From positions 1 to 35,516 of the forward strand of contig CAKZUU010000010.1 of NCBI GenBank assembly GCA_937922175.1: a stretch of 35,516 bases of DNA. Direction: 5' to 3'. This document shows, piece by piece, positions 9,450-19,100 of the stretch (position 1 is its first letter; each line of letters opens with the position of its first letter). A program made the position numbers and the translations under genes. The DNA comes from an uncultured Gemmataceae bacterium (lineage in GTDB: Bacteria; Planctomycetota; Planctomycetia; Gemmatales; Gemmataceae). The notes beneath the pieces were generated by a model. The model was not told the DNA's origin, made no database searches, and saw only the letters and a program-made list of their open reading frames with translations.

Positions 9450-10706
9450 TCATCCCCAGCGAACGGCCGATGCCTTGACCTGCTCAGCGGCAGCCAAGGC
9501 TCGGGCACTCACCTGCAAAACACGCACGAACCCCTCGCTGTCGGCATGGTCGAACACGCCAATCGCTTCCATCGAGGCATTGGCCTCCGAATAAAGCGAG
9601 TGGGGAACTTCGGCCGCCGAGTCGAAGATGACCCGGCCTTTGTACAGCGACACCGTGATCGTGCCCGTGACTAGTTCTGTCACTTGGTGAATCGCTTCAC
9701 GGATCATGCGCGAAGCGAAATCGAAGCCATAACCTTGGTAAATCTGCTTCGCCATCACAACCGACAGATGGTCAAAAACCTCTCGGGCGCGACGATCGAG
9801 AATCAGTTGGAGCAAATAACCATAGCAGCTACCCAGCAACTCCATCCCCGGAGCTTCGTAGACGCCCCGGGATTTGATCCCCACGAAACGGTTTTCGACC
9901 AGATGATAGCCGATGCCGACCCCGTGCCGCCCCCCCAGTTGGTTCGCCTTCGACAGCGCACGGAAGGCGTCGGTTGGCTCGCCGTTGATGGCCACCGGCC
10001 GACCTTTCTCGAACCGAATGGTCACCCGTTCGGAGGTATCCGGCGCTTGTTCCGGATGAACTCCCATGCCTGGGGTGATAAATCCCGGAGGCGTGTCCAA
10101 GGATTCGAGCCGGCCCGCCTCGTGCGTCAGCCCCAACAGGTTGGCGTCGGTCGAATACGGCGAATCCTTCGTCGCCTTGATGGGCAATCGATGCGACAGA
10201 CAGTAGTCGATCATCTCGCTGCGTCCACGGAAACGGGCGAGGAATTCCGAATCGCGCCAGGGAGCATAAACTTCGATTTCCGGTGCGAGCATGTTGGTGC
10301 ACAATTGGAAGCGCACCTGGTCGTTCCCTCGACCGGTAGCGCCATGGCTGAGGATCTTCAGCCCCCGCTGCCGCATCAAAGGAATCATGCCGGCAACGAG
10401 AACGTGCCGGGCGATGCCGGTGGTGTTCCAATAGCGACCCTCGTAAGTTGCCTGGGTCTGAATCAATTCGATCCCTGCCTCGGCAATGGCCTCGCGCAGG
10501 TCCATGCGAACGAAGTCAACGGCACCGCAAGCCAACATCCGCTGGCGGATTTCATCGAAATCGACTTCGTCCGGCTGAGCCAGATCGGCCGAAAAACAGA
10601 CCACCCGCACGCCCTGTTCGCTCAGCCATCGGGTAATGGTGCAACTATCCAGACCACCCGAAGCAGCAAAAGCAATCGTTCGACCTTTCAGTTGGCTGGC
10701 ATTCAT
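9450..10706 (-). CDS. argG: Argininosuccinate synthase
   Basis: 'IAFAASGGLDSCTITRWL' PP-loop, 'ADLAQPDEVDFDEI', 'GRYWNTTGIAR', 'LSHGATGRGNDQVRF', 'KDSPYSTDANLLGLTHEAG', 'GGRHGVGIGYHLVENRFVGIKSRGVYEAPG'. Start taken at ATG 10706 (MNASQLKGR). Confidence 0.92.
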   Translation of the reverse strand: MNASQLKGRTIAFAASGGLDSCTITRWLSEQGVRVVCFSADLAQPDEVDFDEIRQRMLACGAVDFVRMDLREAIAEAGIELIQTQATYEGRYWNTTGIARHVLVAGMIPLMRQRGLKILSHGATGRGNDQVRFQLCTNMLAPEIEVYAPWRDSEFLARFRGRSEMIDYCLSHRLPIKATKDSPYSTDANLLGLTHEAGRLESLDTPPGFITPGMGVHPEQAPDTSERVTIRFEKGRPVAINGEPTDAFRALSKANQLGGRHGVGIGYHLVENRFVGIKSRGVYEAPGMELLGSCYGYLLQLILDRRAREVFDHLSVVMAKQIYQGYGFDFASRMIREAIHQVTELVTGTITVSLYKGRVIFDSAAEVPHSLYSEANASMEAIGVFDHADSEGFVRVLQVSARALAAAEQVKASAVRWG

Positions 10707-10769
10707 GATCGTCTCACGACAAAGGAAAACACGGGTAGAATACAAGGCAATCGAGAAGTTTCATCCAGA

Positions 10770-11864
10770 GTGACTCGGGAAAACGGGGAAGCGCGAGAGC
10801 CGGGTTTGAGCGATTCCGATTGGATGCGGCGGGCGTTGGAATTAGCGGAGCGGGGTCGGGGATGGGTCGAACCGAACCCGATGGTCGGCGCCGTCATCGT
10901 GCGCGATGGCCGGGTCGTCGGCGAGGGCTGGCACGAAGTCTATGGTGGACCTCATGCCGAGATCAACGCGCTCCGGCAGGCCGGTCATTTGGCCCGAAGC
11001 GCCACACTCTATGTCACTCTGGAGCCATGCTGCCACCACGGCAAGACCCCCCCGTGCACCGAGGCGGTGATCGCGGCCGGAATCAAGCGAGTCGTCGCCG
11101 CGATGCCGGATCCATTTCCCCAAGTCGCCGGGCAAGGTCTCGAGCAACTGCGATCAGCCGGAATCGAAATCGAGGTGGGATTGCACCAAGCCGAAGCCCG
11201 CCGGCTCAACGCACCCTACTTGACCCGTCTTGAAAAAGCTCGCCCCTACGTCCATGCCAAATGGGCGATGACGCTGGATGGAAAGTTGGCCACCCATCAG
11301 GGCGATTCTCGATGGATCAGCGGCGACGAATCGCGGCGAAAGGTTCACGCCCTGCGCGGCTTGATGGACGCGATCATCGTCGGCGCGGGGACCGTTCGTG
11401 CCGACGACCCGTTGTTGACGGTCCGCCCACCGGGGCCACGAATCCCGACCCGTTTGGTCCTCACGCGCCAGGGCGATCTCCCCCCGACGTGTCGGCTGTG
11501 GCAGACTTTGGATCAGGCACCGGTGTGGCTTGCGGGTCCTCACCTGGCCGAGCGTATTCGACATTTCCCCCAAGGCGTGGAGATTCTCTCGGCGGAGTCC
11601 ATCGCCGATCTGCTCGCCGAACTCGCGTGCCGAGGTTTCACGAATGTGCTCGTCGAAGGAGGAGCGCAAGTCTTGGGAGCGTTCTTCGATGCTCGTCTGA
11701 TCGATGAAGTTCATGTCTTCGTAGCGCCGAAACTGATCGGCGGAAGCGGACCGTCCGCCCTGTTGGGTCTTGGGCTTCCCACGATGACCAGCGCCATCCA
11801 ACTTCAAGACGTTTGTTATGAACGCAGCGGTAGGGACTGCTATATCCACGGATTGCTTCGATGA
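10770..11864 (+). CDS. ribD: Bifunctional diaminohydroxyphosphoribosylaminopyrimidine deaminase / 5-amino-6-(5-phosphoribosylamino)uracil reductase
   Basis: 'PNPMVGAVIVRDGRVVGEGWHEVYGGPHAEINAL', 'LYVTLEPCCHHGKTPPCTEAVIAAGIKRVV', 'KWAMTLDGKLATHQGDSRWISGDESRRKVHALR', 'VEGGAQVLGAF'. Start uncertain: GTG 10770, TTG 10806 or ATG 10824. The N-terminal 360 aa of the listed 9684 ORF are antisense to argG and are not real. Confidence 0.9.
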   Translation: MTRENGEAREPGLSDSDWMRRALELAERGRGWVEPNPMVGAVIVRDGRVVGEGWHEVYGGPHAEINALRQAGHLARSATLYVTLEPCCHHGKTPPCTEAVIAAGIKRVVAAMPDPFPQVAGQGLEQLRSAGIEIEVGLHQAEARRLNAPYLTRLEKARPYVHAKWAMTLDGKLATHQGDSRWISGDESRRKVHALRGLMDAIIVGAGTVRADDPLLTVRPPGPRIPTRLVLTRQGDLPPTCRLWQTLDQAPVWLAGPHLAERIRHFPQGVEILSAESIADLLAELACRGFTNVLVEGGAQVLGAFFDARLIDEVHVFVAPKLIGGSGPSALLGLGLPTMTSAIQLQDVCYERSGRDCYIHGLLR

Positions 11865-12376
11865 AATGGCAATTGTTAACACGCCGAGGGCATTATTGGG
11901 CAGCCATCATTGTCGCCCTGCCGGGGTTCGTCATGATGACGACCGGGCTATTGCTCCAGGTAAAAAAGCACTGGAGTTGGGTGCAGCCCCCCGAGAAACG
12001 AGGCAAAAGCGAGCAACCGCAAGTGTCGTTCGAGCAAGTTTTCCGGGTCTGCCAAACCGTTCCCGAAGCAGAGATTCGATCCTGGGCCGATGTCGCTCGA
12101 ATTGATGTCCGCCCATCTCGGGGTTTGATGAAGGTGACCGCCCGAAATCAATGGGAAATCCAACTCGATGCGGCCAGCGCGGAGATTCTCCAAGTCGCCT
12201 TCCGTCGATCCGACATCATCGAATCCATGCATGACGGATCGTGGTTTCACGAATCGGCCAAGCTGTGGGTCTTTTTCCCAGCTGGCGTGCTTCTGCTGTT
12301 TTTGTGGTTCAGCGGCATGTACCTGTTTTGGTTGCCGCGCTACGTCCGTTGGCGGCGGGCCCGACCACAAAAGTGA
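11861..12376 (+). CDS. PepSY-associated TM domain protein
   Basis: 171 aa. N-terminal 'RRGHYWAAIIVALPGFVMMTTGLLLQVKK' TM, PepSY-like middle region and C-terminal TM 'LWVFFPAGVLLLFLWFSGMYLFWLP'. Start overlaps the ribD stop (ATGA). Confidence 0.65.
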   Translation: MKWQLLTRRGHYWAAIIVALPGFVMMTTGLLLQVKKHWSWVQPPEKRGKSEQPQVSFEQVFRVCQTVPEAEIRSWADVARIDVRPSRGLMKVTARNQWEIQLDAASAEILQVAFRRSDIIESMHDGSWFHESAKLWVFFPAGVLLLFLWFSGMYLFWLPRYVRWRRARPQK

Positions 12377-12390
12377 GACGGGAAAAGAGA

Positions 12391-13983
12391 TCAACCCAGC
12401 GGGGCGTATCGCGCCATGATCGCTTTGGCGGTACGCAGGCCATCGACGGCAGCGCTGACGATGCCCCCGGCGTAGCCGGCCCCTTCGCCCACAGGATAAA
12501 GCCCATCGATCCCCGGGGACATCCGATTCTCTGGATCGCGGACCAGACGAACCGGTGCGCTGCCTCGAGCCTCAGGACCGGCCAAGACAGCTTCCGGCAA
12601 AAATCGGCCCCGCCAACGGTGATCCAGGATCGGCAAGCCCTGACGCAGGGCTTCGACCACAAGGGGCGGCAGCACTTCCTCCAGATTCGCGGCGACAGCC
12701 CCGCGGGGATAACTCACCGCCGGAACTTCCCGTGATCGCCGACGTTCGAGAAAATCCGAGGCCCGCTGCACGGGACAACGATACTCTCCTCGGCCGATCT
12801 CAAAGGCACGACGTTCGTATTGCCGCTGCAATTCCACGCCCGACAGGGGGTGGTCACTCGGAAACGCCTCAATCGGGATCGTCACGACCAAGCCGCTATT
12901 GGCCCACGGAGAGTCCCGCTTCGACAGGCTCATCCCATTCGTGCAAAAATACCCCGCTTCCGAGACACTCGGGATGATATATCCCCCGGCACACATGCAA
13001 AACGTGAAGACATCATGCTTCCCATGAGCGACGAGTGAATAATCAGCCGAGCCGAGAAGTGTCTCCAGGCGTGCCGTCCCGTATTGGACACGATTGACCA
13101 ACTCTTGTGGGTGTTCGACCCGAACGCCAAATTGAAATGGTTTGCGGACCATCGGCACGCCCCGGCGATGCAGCATGGCATAAGTGTCGCGGGCGCTGTG
13201 GCCAATGGCCAGGACCACGATCTGGGCGGGGAGCCAGCCCGAGGTCGTTTGGACTCCACGAATGCGTCCGTCCGACCAAACGAGGTCTTCCATTCGGCAA
13301 TGAAAGCGGACCTCGCCGCCGAAATCCTGGATTCGTTGACGCCAAGCTTTGATGACGGCGGGCAAGCGATTGCTCCCCAAGTGCGGGCGGTGTTCATACA
13401 GGATGCCCGGTTTTCCCTTGCACTCGGCAAACAACTCCAGGATGCGATGAACGTCGGGTCCGGAGAGCCGGCAGGTCAATTTCCCGTCGCTGAATGTCCC
13501 GGCGCCCCCTTCGCCGAACAGGTAATTGCTCTCCGGCGAAAACGGCCCACCGTCGTCGAATCGCTTGACATCGCGGATTCGTTGGGTGACGGGAGGTCCA
13601 CGCTCCAACAGCAACGGACGATAGCCTTCAGCGGCCAAAAAGTACGCGGCTGCCAGCCCCCCGGGGCCTGACCCGACGACGATCGGGCGATGCTGGAGCG
13701 GACGATCTCCCGGTGGGGGCAGGACAAATGGCTCCTCCTTATAAGGTTCAACCGTCACTCCACCCGTGGTCCGGCCCAAGCCCGTGCGTTCATCACGGAG
13801 AGCGACTTCCAGACTATACACGAATTGGATGTGCCCTTTATCCCGCACGTCCAAGCTCTTTCTTAAGATGCGCCACGAGCGCAACTCATCGGGACGTATC
13901 CCAACGGCGGCGGCGAGACGTAAAGGTAGCTCGGCTTGCGGAGCATCGACCGACAACCGTAGATTTGAAACACGCCAGCCCAC
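12391..13983 (-). CDS. NAD(P)/FAD-dependent oxidoreductase (predicted FAD-dependent dehydrogenase)
   Basis: 'PIVVGSGPGGLAAAYFLAAEGYRPLLLERG' dinucleotide-binding motif, 'NYLFGEGGAGTFSDGKLTCR', 'CMCAGGYIIPSVSEAG', 'GLYPVGEGAGYAGGIVSAAVDGLRTAKAI'. The ORF opens at 14103 inside the neighbouring gene; GTG at 13983 is the likely start. Confidence 0.88.
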   Translation of the reverse strand: MGWRVSNLRLSVDAPQAELPLRLAAAVGIRPDELRSWRILRKSLDVRDKGHIQFVYSLEVALRDERTGLGRTTGGVTVEPYKEEPFVLPPPGDRPLQHRPIVVGSGPGGLAAAYFLAAEGYRPLLLERGPPVTQRIRDVKRFDDGGPFSPESNYLFGEGGAGTFSDGKLTCRLSGPDVHRILELFAECKGKPGILYEHRPHLGSNRLPAVIKAWRQRIQDFGGEVRFHCRMEDLVWSDGRIRGVQTTSGWLPAQIVVLAIGHSARDTYAMLHRRGVPMVRKPFQFGVRVEHPQELVNRVQYGTARLETLLGSADYSLVAHGKHDVFTFCMCAGGYIIPSVSEAGYFCTNGMSLSKRDSPWANSGLVVTIPIEAFPSDHPLSGVELQRQYERRAFEIGRGEYRCPVQRASDFLERRRSREVPAVSYPRGAVAANLEEVLPPLVVEALRQGLPILDHRWRGRFLPEAVLAGPEARGSAPVRLVRDPENRMSPGIDGLYPVGEGAGYAGGIVSAAVDGLRTAKAIMARYAPLG

Positions 13984-14036
13984 AGCCGACCCTACCCGAT
14001 GCCGATTCCTGACGATGTTGATTTTCCTCTCGTTGC

Positions 14037-15182
14037 TCAATTTCTGCCGACTCGTACCTCGGATGCATCGAACGTCACCCCGACGACCGCGCAGACGGAC
14101 CATTCTCGACCCTCAAACGGAATTAACCCCCGGCGAAGCAGCACGCGCCAAACGATCGGTTCCGGTCCGGAATGAGCTTTCACCGAACGCAGAACTTGCT
14201 CGTCCATCGGATCGGTGCAAACGACCGTGCGACGTTCGGCGCCGGGGGCCAACGGCTGGTCGTCTTCATCCTGTCCCACGACGAAGACGCGGCGAAATGT
14301 CGAACGCCCCGAATGGCCCCGCCAGTCGATCGCCCCGCCGTAGGCATGGTAGCCGTCGGCGATCAATTGAGTGTACGGCCTCGGAATGCCACGCCGGGGC
14401 TGATATCGGCGGTCGAAAGCTGGGTCCGTCGGATGAAACCAAATATCTCGAGAGAGGTTTTTCAAGCGTAGACGCATCACCAACGATTCCCGCGTTGCAC
14501 GGGTCGACGACACCTCTCCGCTTTGAAACACGGTACGGATGTCGATCCGTCGCTGCTCGACGGCTTCGGGCGTGACCTCCAGGTCTCCAACGGTGAGCGT
14601 TTCTCCCAATCGCACGATTAAGCCCGGCGGAAGAGGAGCATCGACGGGCGGTAATCGCTCCAAGCGTCGGCCAAGCTGCATGCGTCGTGCAGGTTCGTAT
14701 TCGCCGAGAATGTCCGGTATGTTGGCCAAAGGATGTTCCGCCGCTGCCTGTTGTTGATTCCGGAAGTACAACCAACCGGCGATGAATGTCATGCTGAGCG
14801 AATAGGGGACCAGGATGCTCAACAACAGACCGGGCCATCGGCTGGATGGTGTGGGCGAAGGGGACACGTTCCTGGGCTGTCTCGCCGATGACGAGGCAGG
14901 CGCGTGCGCCACTTGGGAGGCGACCCAGTCAGGCAAGGGCGGTTCCGCTTGAGGATGTTCCACGGTCGTCGCGGTCGGCCAATCCTCTGGAGCCAACATC
15001 ATTGGCGGCGGAGGCTCGTTCGAGAAAGTTTCCTCAACCGAAGTCGGCTCCAACGCCGACCGCGATTCCGGGACCTGAATCGACGCACCGCATTCAGGAC
15101 AAGCAATCGTCTGACCCGCAATTGCCGCTGAAGTCTCGACGATCCGTCCACAATGACTGCAGGGAATGGAAATCGGATGCAT
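14037..15182 (-). CDS. Zinc-ribbon membrane protein of unknown function
   Basis: N-terminal zinc ribbon 'IPCSHCGRIVETSAAIAGQTIACPECGASIQVP' (two CxxC knuckles), TM 'WPGLLLSILVPYSLSMTFIAGWLYF', then an uncharacterised C-terminal domain. Confidence 0.7.
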   Translation of the reverse strand: MHPISIPCSHCGRIVETSAAIAGQTIACPECGASIQVPESRSALEPTSVEETFSNEPPPPMMLAPEDWPTATTVEHPQAEPPLPDWVASQVAHAPASSSARQPRNVSPSPTPSSRWPGLLLSILVPYSLSMTFIAGWLYFRNQQQAAAEHPLANIPDILGEYEPARRMQLGRRLERLPPVDAPLPPGLIVRLGETLTVGDLEVTPEAVEQRRIDIRTVFQSGEVSSTRATRESLVMRLRLKNLSRDIWFHPTDPAFDRRYQPRRGIPRPYTQLIADGYHAYGGAIDWRGHSGRSTFRRVFVVGQDEDDQPLAPGAERRTVVCTDPMDEQVLRSVKAHSGPEPIVWRVLLRRGLIPFEGREWSVCAVVGVTFDASEVRVGRN

Positions 15183-15294
15183 GGGCTAAGGCTGATTCCG
15201 CTGTTGTTTGCCGTGGTTCGCCCGCTCGTTGGGCTTGTGCGAATTATAGCGGCTTGCCGCCACGGCGAGCCGCACGGTCACGACGCGAGATGAT

Positions 15295-17640
15295 ATGATG
15301 ATCCCAGCCAATGTACCAGGGGGCCGACCAATGGATATCATGTTGGGGTTGTCGACTTTGGCAGTGAGCAGTCTGGTCTTCGGTACTGCCGGTGTGGGAG
15401 GGATCGATTCCGGTGGTCTCGCGATTCAGACCATGGTCGACCTGCTTCGCAGTCGATTCGGTTCCCAAGGTTCTCGATTGGTCACCGCGCTGCGACGGGC
15501 CAACCAACGGGCGTGGCGGACCTTGGAAATGGCGTTGGCTGGCGACTCGTTCTGGCAACGGTGTCGAACGGTGCTGACGAGCGCGGATGAGAAGGCGTTA
15601 CGACGTGAACTACAAGCGTATTTCCAAGCGTTGCAATTGCCCCAAGCTGACCCCACGCGCTTTTGTCGCCAATGCGTTGCGGAGTTGCGCTCAGCGCAAA
15701 AGCAGGGGCTGCTCGATCACGACCGGCTCGACCCGGCGCGGCTCGCCGAGAACGCGGGCCAACTCCTCCAGTTTCGGGAAACCCAATCGTGGCTCAACGC
15801 GGAAAAAAAGATCCTCCTACGTGTCAGCGAGGCGTTGCGACACGCGGGCTACACGCACCTGGCCGAGTTGATTGATTTGCAGCCCTGCTCAGATCAAACA
15901 TTGCTGACCGCCTCCGTCCGATTTTTCTTCCGTCGTGCCGTCGAGGAAGATCGTGAACTATTCCAGAGTCTCGCGTTCTCGCAACTGGAATCCATTCAAC
16001 ACGAGCAGCAACATCAATTTGAGGCGATCCAGGGACTGCTCACCCAATACGGCGACCGACTGGAGAATCTGCTGGACGAATTGCAAGCGGGAGTCTGGGA
16101 GATCCACAGCACCGTTCTGGATGTGCGCCAGGAACAGCAACGGCAAGCCGGCCGACATGAGGAACTTTACCAAGCCGTCATTGATCTTCAGCGACGCCTG
16201 GACTTGATGCATCGAAATCTTCGACCCAGGGACAGTCTCTCGATCCGAGGAGATGTGGAGAAACGTCTCGTCCGGGAGCTTGTCAAGCGGATTCGGTCGT
16301 TACCGGAGGATCAGCGACAGGACATGCCCGCTCTGCTGAATGCCGTGGGCATGCTTCAAGTGGCGGCGGGCGATTTTCAGCCAGCCCAACATGACTTTAT
16401 GGAGGTGGCGCAAGTCGTTCACGACACCGAAGCTCGCGCGGAGGCCCATTACAATGCGTACCGGGCCTGTCTCGAACGTCGCGATTGGATCGCGGCGTTG
16501 GATTCCTTGAACCGTGCCGTTCAGCTCGATCGGCCTCGCTTCGAGCCATTCCCCTGGCGAAAATATCGCCCTGAACGCATTCTCGGTGCGGGCGGTTTCG
16601 GTGTCGCGTTTCTTTGCCGACACACCCGCATCGACGTCCTCGTCGTGGTGAAGACGTTGAATTCCGAGGATCTCGAGCGCGACTTAACGGATATTTTCAA
16701 CGAAGCCCGTGCTTTACGCCAGATCGCTCACCCGAACATCATCGGTTTAAGGGACTGTGATTTCGCCGACGACGAGCAGTCCCGGGCGTACATCGAGATG
16801 GATTACTTCGAGAGCGAGTCCCTCGAGGCGTACATTGGCTCTCACGGCTGTTTATCCGAGGCCGACCTCATCGACCTCGCGCGACAATGGGCCGAGGGAC
16901 TTCGAGCCGCCCATGAACATGGCATCTTGCACCGAGACGTGAAACCCGGAAACATTCTCGTCCGACGCGAAGGCAAGAACTGGCTCACCAAACTCATCGA
17001 CTTTGGGTTGGCTGTGCATCGGGACCTTATGGTCGGCTCAACCGCGTCGGAGTCTCTGAGGGGGCGGAGTATCGCGGGGACCATCGACTATGCCGCGCCC
17101 GAGCAGATGGGCAAAATGCCAGGCGTCCCCGTGGACCGCGCCAGTGACGTGTTTGGCTTTGCTCGGACGTGTTATTTCGCCTTGTTCGGCACACCGTATC
17201 CTAAGGCCAAACATTTCGACAGACTCACTCCCGCTTGGCGAAATCTGCTCGACGATTGCACCAACGACGACCCACGAGAACGCCCGGCGGATTTCAATGA
17301 GCTTCTCAAACGTTGGCCCGGCACTCGGAGTGCGGTTCCGGTCGCTCCCACCATGGCGACTCCCATCACCGCCGGTCAACTATGGAGTCAGATTGTCGAT
17401 CAAACCAGAGGCCTTCTGAAATCTGCCTTTGCCACTCATACTCCATTGGCAAAACCGGTCACGGAGAAACCCAGCCGCGGGGTTGCTTCCGACGACTCCC
17501 TCCACCCGGAGAAGGAAGCGGCCATTCCCGAAGTCATCCAAGCCGTCCAAACCGCGATTCCCGAGGTCACCGCAATCGACGACGAATTAGAAGTCCTGCC
17601 GGTCATTCCGGAGTCCCAACCTCCTAAGCCTCCAACGTGA
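15295..17640 (+). CDS. Serine/threonine protein kinase with N-terminal hydrophobic/helical region and TPR-like segment
   Basis: Kinase motifs 'ILGAGGFGVAFLC', 'VLVVVKTL', 'GILHRDVKPGNILV', 'KLIDFGLAV' and 'IDYAAPEQMG'. Preceded by about 420 aa with a hydrophobic N-terminus, a helical region and TPR-like 'AVGMLQVAAGDFQPAQHDFMEVAQVV...YRACLERRDWIAALDSLNRAVQLD'. Internal ATG 15331 (MDIMLG) is an alternative start. Confidence 0.88.
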   Translation: MMIPANVPGGRPMDIMLGLSTLAVSSLVFGTAGVGGIDSGGLAIQTMVDLLRSRFGSQGSRLVTALRRANQRAWRTLEMALAGDSFWQRCRTVLTSADEKALRRELQAYFQALQLPQADPTRFCRQCVAELRSAQKQGLLDHDRLDPARLAENAGQLLQFRETQSWLNAEKKILLRVSEALRHAGYTHLAELIDLQPCSDQTLLTASVRFFFRRAVEEDRELFQSLAFSQLESIQHEQQHQFEAIQGLLTQYGDRLENLLDELQAGVWEIHSTVLDVRQEQQRQAGRHEELYQAVIDLQRRLDLMHRNLRPRDSLSIRGDVEKRLVRELVKRIRSLPEDQRQDMPALLNAVGMLQVAAGDFQPAQHDFMEVAQVVHDTEARAEAHYNAYRACLERRDWIAALDSLNRAVQLDRPRFEPFPWRKYRPERILGAGGFGVAFLCRHTRIDVLVVVKTLNSEDLERDLTDIFNEARALRQIAHPNIIGLRDCDFADDEQSRAYIEMDYFESESLEAYIGSHGCLSEADLIDLARQWAEGLRAAHEHGILHRDVKPGNILVRREGKNWLTKLIDFGLAVHRDLMVGSTASESLRGRSIAGTIDYAAPEQMGKMPGVPVDRASDVFGFARTCYFALFGTPYPKAKHFDRLTPAWRNLLDDCTNDDPRERPADFNELLKRWPGTRSAVPVAPTMATPITAGQLWSQIVDQTRGLLKSAFATHTPLAKPVTEKPSRGVASDDSLHPEKEAAIPEVIQAVQTAIPEVTAIDDELEVLPVIPESQPPKPPT

Positions 17641-17675
17641 TCGAATCCACGAGGCGTATGTGGCGTGAGACGTCG

Positions 17676-19034
17676 TCAGGGGCTGGTTAATTTAGCTCGG
17701 CTGAGACGCCGCACAGTATCGACGATTTTTTGCTCGATGCCGGTCTTCCATTTCGAGGGTAAGCCGTACTCGACCATGGAAGTCGCACCTTCATAACCGC
17801 CCTCGGCCAAAACACGCTCCGAGGGAATATAGGCCATCACATCATTGGCATAGGCGGTGACCCATACCGGGGTGGATTGCCCCAATTCCTTCTTCAACCG
17901 CAAAGAGTAATCCACGACGACCTCACCCCCCAGAGCAATCCAGCAAACTTCGCCGAGTTGCCACACTTGCACGGGATAATGCGGATACTCGGTAGGGATC
18001 GGTTTGCCCTCGGCCAACATCTGTAGATAACGCTGAGCCCGATGCCGGCGGGCGGGGTACGAATCCTTTGCTTCGGCCCGTAATCGTTCAATCGTTGGCA
18101 GAGATGCAAAGGGCAGCACGATCTCTTCGTAGCGAGTCACGATCGGCCCCCGGATTTCGGTCATGGGCGAACTCAAGACTTCGTGAACCGCCACGGCGAG
18201 TTCCTTGCCATACTTGCGGCACAGTTCGACGGTGCTTCGCGGCAGCGGATTGATGTCGCCGCCACAACCCGCCCAAAACATCGCCACCATTCCCGGGTTT
18301 CGCTCCTCCAATTCGATTTGGGCGAATCCCGCGTAGTCGCCGCACCACTTGTAGTACTGGAGAGTCGTGTTGTGGCACGCATAGCCAAACACGACCGCCA
18401 GTCGACGACCGTCATGATCAGCAACACTCAGCACCGGAACGTCGTGATCGACCGGCCCGTCGGGATTGGCCCCTCCGACGATCCCTTGCGGCGTCGCCTT
18501 TCGGCGATTGACCGCGAATCGAGCTGTGCCCTGACCGTGACGGAGAAGGGCCGGTCGTCGATTCTGCCAAGCATGGATGATGACCTCGACGAGCTGGTTT
18601 TTGAGCTGCTCCGTGTAGTCATGTCCTTTGCGGAGCATCTCTTCCGGCATGGGGTACATCCCCACAAGGTTGTCCACGATGGCAGGGCCGCAATGAGTAT
18701 GAGACGACGTGAACATCATTCGGTCGCGAGAGAGCCCCGTCGCCCTCTCGACTCGACGTGCCACCTCTGTTGAGACATTGCGGGAGAGGCCTAGCAAATC
18801 GGTCGTCAACAGCACGACGCCGCGTCCGTCCGGCCCTTCGAGGGCAAGAGCCTTGGCGTAAAGGTCGTGTTCCTTTCCCTCGGCGGGATGATTTCGCGCG
18901 GCATAACCCGCCAGCCACATCGGTTCGCGCGGCGTGATCACCACTCGAGCGACGCCGGCCTTGTACCCGGGTTCGGCGGTTGCGGCGACACTTCCACTCA
19001 ACAGCACCCATCCCAGGATCCACGCCGTCCGCAT
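17676..19034 (-). CDS. Exported neutral/alkaline non-lysosomal ceramidase-like protein
   Basis: Signal peptide MRTAWILGWVLLSGSVAATAE from ATG 19034 with an AGGAG-like RBS. 'AGVARVVITPREPMWLAGYAARN', 'MFTSSHTHCGP', 'VFGYACHNTTL', 'FWAGCGGDINPLPR'. The listed ORF to 19556 is antisense read-through. Confidence 0.8.
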   Translation of the reverse strand: MRTAWILGWVLLSGSVAATAEPGYKAGVARVVITPREPMWLAGYAARNHPAEGKEHDLYAKALALEGPDGRGVVLLTTDLLGLSRNVSTEVARRVERATGLSRDRMMFTSSHTHCGPAIVDNLVGMYPMPEEMLRKGHDYTEQLKNQLVEVIIHAWQNRRPALLRHGQGTARFAVNRRKATPQGIVGGANPDGPVDHDVPVLSVADHDGRRLAVVFGYACHNTTLQYYKWCGDYAGFAQIELEERNPGMVAMFWAGCGGDINPLPRSTVELCRKYGKELAVAVHEVLSSPMTEIRGPIVTRYEEIVLPFASLPTIERLRAEAKDSYPARRHRAQRYLQMLAEGKPIPTEYPHYPVQVWQLGEVCWIALGGEVVVDYSLRLKKELGQSTPVWVTAYANDVMAYIPSERVLAEGGYEGATSMVEYGLPSKWKTGIEQKIVDTVRRLSRAKLTSP

Positions 19035-19100
19035 AAGATTTCTCCTATGTGCATGCCTATCATAAAAGTGTCCGGTTATTGTACCGATCGAAGGTGAATC

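Noticed and set aside
9684-10769. N-terminal 360 aa of the listed 9684..11864 ORF as part of a giant RibD fusion
   Set aside because: This part is antisense to argG; RibD homology begins only near 10824.
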